Shown piece by piece: positions 1 to 5,745 of a stretch of 8,457 bases of DNA (its first letter is position 1; each line of letters opens with the position of its first letter). This DNA is from an uncultured Lachnoanaerobaculum sp. (GTDB lineage Bacteria > Bacillota > Clostridia > Lachnospirales > Lachnospiraceae), in assembly GCA_938041725.1 (NCBI GenBank), contig CALISX010000366.1, forward strand, positions 1 to 8,457. Direction: 5' to 3'. The translations under genes and the position numbers were made by a program. The notes beneath the pieces were generated by a model. It was not told where the DNA came from. It searched no databases and worked only from the letters and a program-made list of their open reading frames with translations.

Positions 1-564
1 TCCGCTATGGAAAAAAAACGCAAGCAAAAGCTTTTGGAGGCCATTACCAAGTATTTTGAAGCCAAGGGATATGAGAGAAATTCCATTTGGACTTTTTCAA
101 AAAAACAGGCAGGGGGATATTCCTCCATGACCAGGGATACTTTTTTGGGCTTTGGGTGTTCTGCCACCACCCTTTTGAAGAGGCAGTTTAAAATTAATAC
201 CTTTTCAGTGGAGGCCTATTGCAAGCGGATCAAAAGGGGAAGACTGCCTACGGCTCTGACCCTTCGATTCTCTATACGGCAGCGGATGGTATATTATCTT
301 TTTTGGAAGCTGTATTCCACTTGTTTGGATGCTCAGGAATTTGAAAAATTTTTCTATATTCCCTTGAATAGAGTATACGGACTTGAATTTTTTCTTTTAC
401 AATGTTTTGGCTTTCTAAGAAAAAGGGGAAATATATATATAATGACACTAAAAGGAGCTTTTTACTATCATTATTATGAGAATTTCTATACATTAAGCTA
501 TATTGATCAGATGTGGAACTTGATGGGAAGGAAATCCTTCCCAAAGGAATTAAAATTAGGGTGA
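1..564 (+). CDS. HemN-like (coproporphyrinogen III oxidase family) radical SAM protein, 3' part only
   Basis: The reading frame is open from the first base, so the true start and the radical SAM core with its CxxxCxxC cluster motif lie upstream of the window. What is visible is the C-terminal part of a HemN/HemW-type protein. Numbering from the Met at 7, there is a helix leading to a GYERNSIWTF strand (about 21-30), the family's glycine-rich segment as GFGCSA (48-53), then an AYCKRIKRGRLP stretch (70-81) matching the 'Y...i..G.lP' part of the family, and a winged-helix-like HemN C-terminal domain ending near the tga at 562-564. Family members are usually about 380-470 residues. They include oxygen-independent coproporphyrinogen oxidases, the heme chaperone HemW and heme-degrading HutW/ChuW-like enzymes. 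The fragment cannot separate these. It is rich in Lys, Phe and Tyr and diverges from canonical HemN, so a role in heme synthesis should not be assumed. Confidence 0.7.
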   Translation, partial: SAMEKKRKQKLLEAITKYFEAKGYERNSIWTFSKKQAGGYSSMTRDTFLGFGCSATTLLKRQFKINTFSVEAYCKRIKRGRLPTALTLRFSIRQRMVYYLFWKLYSTCLDAQEFEKFFYIPLNRVYGLEFFLLQCFGFLRKRGNIYIMTLKGAFYYHYYENFYTLSYIDQMWNLMGRKSFPKELKLG

Positions 565-574
565 GAATCATGAC

Positions 575-641
575 TTGCATTAGGAAATTGTATGTGCTAC
601 AGTACAGTTGTTGCAGGAAAAGTGATACATGGACTTATATT
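575..641 (+). promoter_or_regulatory. Candidate promoters for the Dps gene
   Basis: Two imperfect sigma-A-like arrangements lie between the HemN-like gene and the Dps gene. One is TTGCAT (575-580), 17 bases, TACAGT (598-603). The other is TTGCAG (611-616), 19 bases, TATATT (636-641). Neither is strong. A separate promoter is expected here because the Dps gene starts 143 bases after the previous stop and ends in its own terminator. Confidence 0.25.
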
Positions 642-648
642 TATGGTG

Positions 649-666
649 ATGTCGGCTCTCCGGCAT
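649..666 (+). other. Small hairpin in the Dps leader
   Basis: A 7-bp stem (ATGTCGG with CCGGCAT, one G-U pair) closes a CTCT loop upstream of the Dps ribosome binding site. No T-run follows, so it is not an intrinsic terminator. It may simply be an mRNA leader structure. Confidence 0.25.
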
Positions 667-707
667 GGGGATTTATAAATATCATTTGATGAAAGAGAGG
701 TTTTATT

Positions 708-1151
708 ATGAGCGAAAAATTAGTGTCAAAGATGAATGCTTATTTGGCAAATCAGGAAATTATGTATATTAAACTCCACAACATGCATTGGAACTTAAGG
801 GGAAACGGTTTTTTTACCCTGCATGCAAAGTTTGAGGAGTTGTATGATCAGACAGCAGAGATCATTGATGAGGTGGCTGAGCGGATCCTGGCCATTGGGG
901 CTGCTCCAGTGGCCAATTTAAAGGAGGCCCTGGAGATGACCGCTGTGAAGGAGCTTCCCAACGGACCCATTTCCTCTGAGGAAGCCATTCGGATCCTGAC
1001 CATTGATGTGGAGTACTGGATCAAGGATTCCAAGGAGATTTTGGCTTTGGCAGATGAAGCAGGGGATGCAGTTACCGCTGATATTTTTACGGGCTATGTA
1101 AAGGAATATGAGAAGCTTCTTTGGATGTTAAAGGCCTACGCCCAGAAATAA
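708..1151 (+). CDS. dps: Dps-family mini-ferritin (DNA-binding protein from starved cells type)
   Basis: The 147-residue product is a full-length Dps-type ferritin, expected to form a dodecameric shell in the cytoplasm that oxidises Fe(II), usually with hydrogen peroxide, and stores the iron as ferric mineral. The inter-subunit ferroxidase ligands follow the family spacing: H27, H39 (12 later), E43 in the place usually held by Asp, D54 and E58. They lie in the signature segment from HNMHWN (24-29) to AERI (57-60). The N-terminus is short with only a few lysines, so DNA binding, known for some Dps proteins, is not evident. The start is supported by a GAGAGG motif before the ATG. The gene stands alone between a probable promoter region and a strong terminator. 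In Firmicutes such genes are often under PerR or starvation control; only a weak PerR-like site is visible here (673-687). Confidence 0.93.
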   Translation: MSEKLVSKMNAYLANQEIMYIKLHNMHWNLRGNGFFTLHAKFEELYDQTAEIIDEVAERILAIGAAPVANLKEALEMTAVKELPNGPISSEEAIRILTIDVEYWIKDSKEILALADEAGDAVTADIFTGYVKEYEKLLWMLKAYAQK

Positions 1152-1187
1152 ATTGGGATTGGAATATACTCTACAAAAGTAATGCGG

Positions 1188-1216
1188 CGCAGCAGATTTT
1201 TCTGCTGCGTTTTTTT
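1188..1216 (+). terminator. Intrinsic terminator of the Dps gene
   Basis: A perfect 9-bp stem (CGCAGCAGA with TCTGCTGCG) closes a TTTT loop and is followed directly by seven T residues. It lies 37 bases after the Dps stop codon. Confidence 0.92.
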
Positions 1217-1275
1217 AAATTCTATTGTAACAGAATGTTCAGTGGGAAATTCTGTTTTTTAACAAGTAACTTTTT

Positions 1276-1308
1276 ATAATTTTAATCACCTTTTGAGATT
1301 AAAATTAT
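1276..1308. repeat. Perfect 12-bp inverted repeat, candidate operator for the GH4 gene
   Basis: The arms ATAATTTTAATC (1276-1287) and GATTAAAATTAT (1297-1308) are exact reverse complements separated by 9 bases. The repeat ends just before a TATACT box (1310-1315) and overlaps the position where a -35 element would sit, which suits a regulator-binding site. An AT-rich structural element is the alternative. There is no matching copy elsewhere in the window that I could see. Confidence 0.5.
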
Positions 1309-1320
1309 GTATACTATAGG
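1293..1320 (+). promoter_or_regulatory. Probable promoter of the GH4 gene
   Basis: TTGAGA (1293-1298) is followed after 16 bases by TATAGG (1315-1320). An overlapping alternative -10 is TATACT (1310-1315), which has no good -35 at normal spacing. Either would give a leader of about 50-60 bases before the ATG at 1381. The weak match and the overlapping inverted repeat suggest a regulated promoter. Confidence 0.4.
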
Positions 1321-1380
1321 TTAGTGTTTTAAAAAGACGGAAAGGTAATCCATGAGAAGGAAGGGATAGAAAGGAAAAAT

Positions 1381-2802
1381 ATGAAATATTCCAAGGGAAA
1401 GGTAACGGATATCAATATCGCATATATCGGAGGAGGCTCAAGAGGATGGGCCTGGACATTTATGACGGACCTGGCGCTGGAAGAGCAGCTGGGAGGAAAA
1501 ATAAAATTGTATGATATTGACGAGAAGGCAGCCCATAATAATGAGATCATTGGCAACCGCCTTATGAACAGAGCGGAGATAAAGGGAAAATGGAGCTTTG
1601 AAACCTGTAAGGAGCGAAGAGATGCATTAAGAGGGGCAGACTTTGTGGTGATTTCTATTCTTCCTGGCACATTTGATGAAATGGAAAGCGATGTTCATCT
1701 GCCTGAAAGATTGGGGATCTATCAATCTGTGGGGGATACAGCTGGTCCCGGGGGCATGATCAGGGCGCTGCGCACCATACCCATGCTGGTGGAAATTGCA
1801 GAGGATATAAAGACATATTCCCCCCAAGCCTGGGTAATCAATTATACCAATCCCATGTCCCTGTGTATGAAGGCTTTATTTTATGCCTTTCCGAAAATAA
1901 AGGCTTTTGGATGCTGCCATGAGGTATTTGGTACCCAAAAGGTATTAAAAGCCGTGTATGAAAGAGAAACCGGAGAGAAAATCCAGGATTGGCATGAGAT
2001 ATTGGTAAATGTTATGGGCATCAATCATTTTACATGGTTTAATGAAGCCTCATACAAGGGTATTGATTTATTCCCTGTTTATAGAAGCTTTATTGAGAAA
2101 AATTTCGAACAGGGAATAGAGCTGGCTGGAGAAAATTGGATGAATTCTTCCTTCCAAAGTGCGAATCGCGTGAAGATGGATTTATTCAATCGGTATGGCT
2201 GCATTGCAGCGGCGGGAGACCGGCATTTGGCGGAGTTTATGCCTGGCAGCGAATATCTGGAAAGCCCGGCAAGGGTGAAGCAGTGGAAGTTCGGGCTGAC
2301 GACAGTGGACTGGAGAAAGAAAAATCTGGCCCAAAGATTGGAAAAAAGCAAAAGACTTTCCTCTGGAGAGGAGGAGATCAATCTGTCTTCCACAGGGGAG
2401 GAGGGGATTCTCCTAATCAAAGCACTTTGTGGTCTGGACAGAGTGATCAGCAATGTAAATATATTAAATACAGCGGGTCAAATCAGCAATTTGCCTAAGG
2501 ATGCATTGGTGGAAACCAATGCCGTATTTTCCCGGGATGCCATTCATCCAATGTATGCCGGAGCGCTGCCGGTCCAGATTAAGGAGCTTTTGCTGCCTCA
2601 TATACAAAATCATGAACGGGTGCTAAGGGCAGCAATACAATGTGACAGGGATTTGGTAGAGGAGGCATTTTTAAATGATCCTTTGGTAAAGGGAAAGCAG
2701 GTGCCCAGGGACGAGGTGAAAAAACTGGTGGAGGATATGATATATAATACAAGGCGGTATTTGCCAAAGGAATGGAAGCTGCCAGTATGCGTATGTCTGT
2801 AA
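1381..2802 (+). CDS. Glycoside hydrolase family 4 enzyme (NAD+ and Mn2+-dependent alpha-glycosidase/alpha-galacturonidase-like)
   Basis: This 473-residue cytoplasmic enzyme belongs to GH4, whose members cleave glycosides through transient oxidation at C3 by bound NAD+ with a divalent metal, rather than by classical acid/base hydrolysis. Visible signatures are the Rossmann loop GGGSRGW (17-23), the ribose-binding acid in LYDID (D45), the NYTNPMS segment (154-160), the metal ligand C179 in the active-site motif CHEVFG (179-184), the second metal ligand H216 in GINHFTW, and a conserved GDRHLAEFMPG stretch (279-289). The CHEV motif argues against the 6-phospho-glycosidase subgroups, which carry CN[VI]P or CDMP-like motifs, and favours a non-phosphorylated substrate. 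Alpha-glucosidase and LplD-like alpha-galacturonidase are the leading possibilities. No transporter gene is adjacent to decide this. The start is set by an AAAGGA motif just upstream. The end (LPVCVCL) is unusually cysteine-rich. No clear terminator follows. Confidence 0.9.
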   Translation: MKYSKGKVTDINIAYIGGGSRGWAWTFMTDLALEEQLGGKIKLYDIDEKAAHNNEIIGNRLMNRAEIKGKWSFETCKERRDALRGADFVVISILPGTFDEMESDVHLPERLGIYQSVGDTAGPGGMIRALRTIPMLVEIAEDIKTYSPQAWVINYTNPMSLCMKALFYAFPKIKAFGCCHEVFGTQKVLKAVYERETGEKIQDWHEILVNVMGINHFTWFNEASYKGIDLFPVYRSFIEKNFEQGIELAGENWMNSSFQSANRVKMDLFNRYGCIAAAGDRHLAEFMPGSEYLESPARVKQWKFGLTTVDWRKKNLAQRLEKSKRLSSGEEEINLSSTGEEGILLIKALCGLDRVISNVNILNTAGQISNLPKDALVETNAVFSRDAIHPMYAGALPVQIKELLLPHIQNHERVLRAAIQCDRDLVEEAFLNDPLVKGKQVPRDEVKKLVEDMIYNTRRYLPKEWKLPVCVCL

Positions 2803-2857
2803 CGAGGGTTGTTTTAAAGCGAGCATGACGGCTCCACACATCCATGTATATAAGGTC

Positions 2858-2887
2858 TTGACAATTGACCATCCATTCAACTATACT
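2858..2887 (+). promoter_or_regulatory. Promoter of the metal-efflux operon
   Basis: A perfect -35 box TTGACA (2858-2863) and the -10 box TATACT (2882-2887) are separated by 18 bases, predicting a transcript start near 2894. The spacer and the start region are occupied by the two halves of the operator palindrome, so bound repressor should exclude RNA polymerase. Confidence 0.8.
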
Positions 2888-2913
2888 ATTAATAGTTGAA
2901 TAGATGGTCAATT
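2863..2913. promoter_or_regulatory. Double ArsR-type operator (51-bp near-perfect palindrome)
   Basis: Two 22-bp arms (2863-2884 and 2892-2913) are reverse complements at 21 of 22 positions, with a 7-base centre. Each arm contains its own palindrome: TTGA-N8-TCAA at 2865-2880 and at 2896-2911. The start-to-start distance is 31 bp, close to three helical turns, which would place two repressor dimers on the same face. The left site fills the promoter spacer and the right site covers the transcript start. TCAA/TTGA-type inverted repeats are usual for ArsR/SmtB/CadC/CzrA repressors, and the gene just downstream encodes one. Confidence 0.75.
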
Positions 2914-2917
2914 ATGT

Positions 2918-2922
2918 AGGAG
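2918..2922 (+). promoter_or_regulatory. Ribosome binding site fixing the repressor start at 2928
   Basis: AGGAG lies 5 bases before the ATG at 2928. An in-frame ATG at 2904 lies inside the right operator half and has no such motif, so the shorter reading is preferred. Confidence 0.8.
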
Positions 2923-2927
2923 AAAGC

Positions 2928-3323
2928 ATGAATAAAGAAAACCAATTGGCAGCCTTGCCAATAGAGCATGATGAGATGGTGCAAGGGGTGCGGTCCAAGA
3001 TGATGGGAGAAAAGACCTTTTTGGTTTTAGCCAGGCTTTTCAAGGTTTTTGGGGATCCCACCAGGGTAAAAATCCTTTGGGCTTTGAATCTTCAAGAGCT
3101 GTGTGTACTGGATATTTGCAATGTGCTGGGCATGAATAAATCTGCCATTTCCCATCAGCTAAGCTTTTTGCGGGAAGCAAAGCTGGTGAAGGGACGGAAG
3201 GAGGGAAAGGAAGTATATTATTCCCTGGATGATGAGCATGTGAAGGATATCTTTGAAACCGGGCTGGCCCATATTACCCATTTGGGACTGGACCGGGAGG
3301 ATAAAGATGGAGGCTCCGGCTGA
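2928..3323 (+). CDS. ArsR/SmtB-family metal-sensing repressor (CzrA/SmtB-like alpha5 sensor)
   Basis: The 131-residue product is a winged-helix repressor that should bind the adjacent palindromes as a dimer and release DNA when it binds metal. The family fold begins with FKVFGDPTRVKIL (38-50), continues through the recognition helix region LGMNKSAISHQLSFLREAKLV (about 67-87) and the beta wing GRKEGKEVYYSL (89-100). The C-terminal helix carries D102, H104, H115 and H118, exactly the D-x-H-x10-H-x2-H spacing of the alpha5 Zn/Co site of CzrA and SmtB. The alpha3 segment is ELCVLDIC (57-64): the first Cys of the CadC-type ELCVCDI motif is kept, but the second is Leu61, so a CadC/ArsR thiolate site is incomplete. 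Zn or Co sensing is therefore more likely than As sensing. It is the first gene of an operon with the HMA protein and the ATPase and is presumably autoregulated. Confidence 0.9.
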   Translation: MNKENQLAALPIEHDEMVQGVRSKMMGEKTFLVLARLFKVFGDPTRVKILWALNLQELCVLDICNVLGMNKSAISHQLSFLREAKLVKGRKEGKEVYYSLDDEHVKDIFETGLAHITHLGLDREDKDGGSG

Positions 3324-3431
3324 GGGTCCAGACAGCAGATATGGTTGAAGAAGCAGCGAAGTGCATGGCAAATGCCTGCTTGTATAAATTGTCATGGTAA
3401 AACATGGCTGGTATGGGGAGAGGATCCCGGG

Positions 3432-3438
3432 AAAGGAG
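3432..3438 (+). promoter_or_regulatory. Ribosome binding site fixing the HMA-protein start at 3445
   Basis: AAAGGAG lies 6 bases before the ATG at 3445. The frame is open back to an ATG at 3394, but that start has no such motif and would add 17 residues that are not part of the HMA fold. Confidence 0.75.
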
Positions 3439-3444
3439 AAACAT

Positions 3445-3666
3445 ATGAAAAGAGTCTACAAATTAGAAGGTCTGGACTGTGCAGACTGTGCGGCAAAGCT
3501 GGAGCGGAAGCTGGCGGGCATTGAGGGCATCGGCAGTGCCAGTATTAACTTCATGACCTTGAAATGTGTTTTGGAAGCAGAGGCGGACAAGATGGAAGGA
3601 ATTATTGAGAAGGCCATGGAGATCATCCGAGTGGAGGAGCCGGAGGTAGAGGTAAAAAGAGCGTAG
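3445..3666 (+). CDS. Free-standing heavy-metal-associated (HMA) domain protein
   Basis: The 73-residue product is a single ferredoxin-like HMA domain and nothing else. The metal-binding loop is GLDCADC (9-15), with C12 and C15 as the CxxC thiolates. The DCxxC form is common in Zn/Cd/Pb-type ATPases, whereas copper chaperones more often have MxCxxC. The remaining strands and helices fit the beta-alpha-beta-beta-alpha-beta pattern: the helix AAKLERKLAGI follows the motif, and the chain ends shortly after the last strand. It has no signal peptide, so it should be cytosolic. The ATPase gene begins 29 bases downstream and lacks its own N-terminal HMA domain, so this protein probably supplies it in trans, delivering or sensing metal. 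A 121-base gap separates it from the repressor gene with no terminator in between. Confidence 0.9.
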   Translation: MKRVYKLEGLDCADCAAKLERKLAGIEGIGSASINFMTLKCVLEAEADKMEGIIEKAMEIIRVEEPEVEVKRA

Positions 3667-3695
3667 AAAACAGGGTGAGGGCCTGAGGCAAAGGT

Positions 3696-5579
3696 ATGAA
3701 TAAAAAACAAAAGCAAATGCTGATAAAAATCATCGGAGGAGCGGTGCTGTATATTGCAGCTGCAGTATGCACCAAAACCAGTATCCCATATGGCCGGGAA
3801 ATCGGACTGGTGCTGTATATGAGTGCCTATGTGGTGGTGGGGCTGGGGGTATTAGCAAAGGCCGGAAAAAACATCCTGCGGGGAAAGGTTTTTGATGAAA
3901 ACTTTCTGATGGCCATTGCCACCTTGGGGGCTATTATCATTGGAGAGTATCCGGAGGCCGTGGGGGTTATGCTCTTTTATACGATTGGAGAGTTTTTGCA
4001 GTCCAAGGCGGTGAACCGTTCCAGACAGTCCATCAGCGATTTAATGGATATCCGACCGGATTATGCCAATCTGAAAACGGCGGAGGGAACGCTGGAGGTA
4101 GCAGATCCTTATGATGTGGAAATTGGAAATCAAATCGTGGTAAAGCCGGGGGAGAAGGTGCCTTTGGACGGAAAAGTCTTAGAGGGAAATTCCATGCTGG
4201 ACACCTCGGCTCTTACAGGGGAGTCGGTGCCCAGAAGTGTAAAGCCCGGGGATGAGATTCTCAGCGGCAGCGTGAATAAGGACGGACTTTTAACCATAGA
4301 GGTAACCAGGGAATTTTCTGATTCCACTGCCAGCAAGATTTTGGATATGGTGGAAAACGCCGCAGCAAAAAAATCTACCACTGAAAATTATATTACCAAG
4401 TTTGCCCAGGTGTATACTCCCATTGTGGTGGCTCTGGCCTTGTTTTTGGCCATTGTGCCTCCCTTGATTTTACCGGGGCATCCCTTTGCCGTATGGGTTT
4501 ACCGGGCCCTTACCTTCTTGGTTGTGTCCTGTCCCTGTGCCTTTGTGATTGCTACTCCATTAAGCTTTTTCAGCGGTATCGGAGCCTCCTCCCGTATGGG
4601 GGTGTTGATTAAGGGCAGCAGCTATCTGGAGATTTTATCCAAAGCAGATACGGTGGTGTTTGATAAAACCGGTACCCTGACAGAGGGAGTTTTTGAGGTA
4701 GCAGCTTTGCATCCTGCCGCTGTGTCAGAGGAGGAGCTTTTGGAAATGGCTGCCTGCGCAGAAAGCTATTCCTCGCATCCCATCGCCCAGTCCATTAAAC
4801 GGGCCTATCTCCAGGGACGGGAAGAGGGAATGGAGGCTCCTGAAGCAAAACTTTCTGATCTGCAGGAAATTTCCGGTAAAGGAGTCCGGGTTTACCTGGA
4901 TGGAAAGCAGATTTTGGTGGGTAATGACAGACTGATGGAGGAGGAGCATATTGCCTATGTAAAATCCCAGGAGACGGGAACGGTGGTTTATGTGGCCAGG
5001 GAGGGGATTTTTATGGGTTCTCTGTTGATCAATGACCGGATCAAGGAGGACGCCAGGGAAACCATTCTCGCCCTGTCTCAAAACGGCATCAAAAAAACAG
5101 TGATGCTGACGGGAGACCGGGAGGCTGTAGCCAAAGACGTAGCCGAAGCTGTAGGTGTGGACTATGTTTTTTCAGAGCTGCTGCCGGGGGATAAGGTGCA
5201 TAAAATCGAAGAGATTCTTTCCGCCGCCTCTGGAAAGGTGATTTTTACAGGAGACGGTTTAAATGATGCTCCGGTGCTGGCCAGGGCGGATATCGGAGTA
5301 GCCATGGGGGGCGTAGGCTCCGATGCAGCCATTGAGGCGGCAGATGTGGTGTTGATGGACGACAAGCCGGGCAAGCTGGTGCAGGCCCTGCGTCTGGCCA
5401 AAAGAACCATGGCCATTGCCAATCAGAATATTGTATTTTCCATTGGTGTTAAGGCGGTATTTTTGATTTTAGCTGCGGTGGGCCTGGGTACCATGTGGGA
5501 GGCAGTTTTTGCGGATGTGGGTGTTACCATTCTTTGCATCGCCAATGCTATGCGGAATTTAAACATCAATAGAATTTAG
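3696..5579 (+). CDS. cadA: P1B-type Zn/Cd/Co/Pb-exporting ATPase (ZntA/CadA type) lacking an N-terminal HMA domain
   Basis: The 627-residue inner-membrane pump should hydrolyse ATP to expel soft divalent cations. Order of elements: two leading membrane helices (about 11-25 and 34-54) and a further pair (about 68-105), the actuator motif TGES (174-177), the transport-site motif SCPC (C279, C281), the phosphorylation motif DKTGT (D323), the nucleotide-binding HP motif (H361-P362), TGD (472-474), GDGLNDAP (519-526), and a last helix pair carrying K586 and D607 (in FADVG). CPC together with the final-helix Lys and Asp is the Zn/Cd/Pb (P1B-2) pattern rather than copper. The chain starts almost directly at the first membrane helix; usual members have a 70-100 residue HMA region first, encoded here by the preceding gene. 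A GAGG motif 7 bases before the ATG supports the start. Co-transcription with the upstream metal repressor fits metal-inducible expression. Confidence 0.95.
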   Translation: MNKKQKQMLIKIIGGAVLYIAAAVCTKTSIPYGREIGLVLYMSAYVVVGLGVLAKAGKNILRGKVFDENFLMAIATLGAIIIGEYPEAVGVMLFYTIGEFLQSKAVNRSRQSISDLMDIRPDYANLKTAEGTLEVADPYDVEIGNQIVVKPGEKVPLDGKVLEGNSMLDTSALTGESVPRSVKPGDEILSGSVNKDGLLTIEVTREFSDSTASKILDMVENAAAKKSTTENYITKFAQVYTPIVVALALFLAIVPPLILPGHPFAVWVYRALTFLVVSCPCAFVIATPLSFFSGIGASSRMGVLIKGSSYLEILSKADTVVFDKTGTLTEGVFEVAALHPAAVSEEELLEMAACAESYSSHPIAQSIKRAYLQGREEGMEAPEAKLSDLQEISGKGVRVYLDGKQILVGNDRLMEEEHIAYVKSQETGTVVYVAREGIFMGSLLINDRIKEDARETILALSQNGIKKTVMLTGDREAVAKDVAEAVGVDYVFSELLPGDKVHKIEEILSAASGKVIFTGDGLNDAPVLARADIGVAMGGVGSDAAIEAADVVLMDDKPGKLVQALRLAKRTMAIANQNIVFSIGVKAVFLILAAVGLGTMWEAVFADVGVTILCIANAMRNLNINRI

Positions 5580-5613
5580 AAACAAGAGCATTTTTTTGTT
5601 AGAAAAGTGTAAG

Positions 5614-5642
5614 TGTACAAGGGTACATAAGTTCCCTATAAT
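5614..5642 (+). promoter_or_regulatory. Promoter of the choline-binding protein gene
   Basis: A perfect -10 box TATAAT (5637-5642) lies 17 bases after TGTACA (5614-5619), which matches TTGACA at four of six positions. A small inverted repeat (TGTAC at 5614-5618, GTACA at 5623-5627) overlaps the -35 box. The predicted start, near 5649, falls inside the hairpin that follows. Confidence 0.6.
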
Positions 5643-5643
5643 G

Positions 5644-5681
5644 ACGTTAGAGCAGAGCCGGACTTTGTTCTAACGTCTTTT
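5644..5681 (+). terminator. 14-bp hairpin, probable terminator of the metal operon
   Basis: Bases 5644-5657 pair with 5663-5676 across a CCGGA loop, giving 14 pairs including two G-U. A short CTTTTG tail follows. It is the only strong hairpin after the ATPase stop codon (5579), so it probably ends the metal operon. The T-run is short, and the hairpin sits immediately after a TATAAT box, so part of it would also begin the next transcript. Confidence 0.55.
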
Positions 5682-5733
5682 GTATTGCAAATCTTTGGAT
5701 GTCCAGAGGGGCCGGGATTTTAGTACAAAAGGG

Positions 5734-5740
5734 AAAGGGG
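5734..5740 (+). promoter_or_regulatory. Ribosome binding site fixing the choline-binding protein start at 5746
   Basis: AAAGGGG lies 5 bases before the ATG at 5746. The frame extends upstream to a TTG at 5680, but a signal peptide begins exactly at 5746 and the upstream part overlaps the terminator tail. Confidence 0.75.
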
Positions 5741-5745
5741 AACGT

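Noticed and set aside
525..542. Strong GGGAAGG/CCTTCCC hairpin near the end of the HemN-like gene
   Set aside because: It lies within the coding region and is not followed by a T-run, so it is not a terminator; codon-level coincidence is enough to explain it.
2136..2498. 120-codon plus-strand frame inside the GH4 gene
   Set aside because: It overlaps the conserved GH4 sequence in another frame and has no recognisable family features.
2803..2857. Possible terminator after the GH4 gene
   Set aside because: Only a 4-bp GAGC/GGCTC pairing is visible and no T-run follows.
3341..3400. 19-codon frame with two Cys between the repressor and HMA genes
   Set aside because: The nearest GAGGG is about 14 bases from the ATG, too far for a good ribosome binding site, and there is no other support for a peptide.
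5591..5597. T-run soon after the ATPase stop codon as a terminator tail
   Set aside because: The only pairing around it is the 5-bp AACAA/TTGTT, too weak for an intrinsic terminator; the 5644-5676 hairpin is a better candidate.
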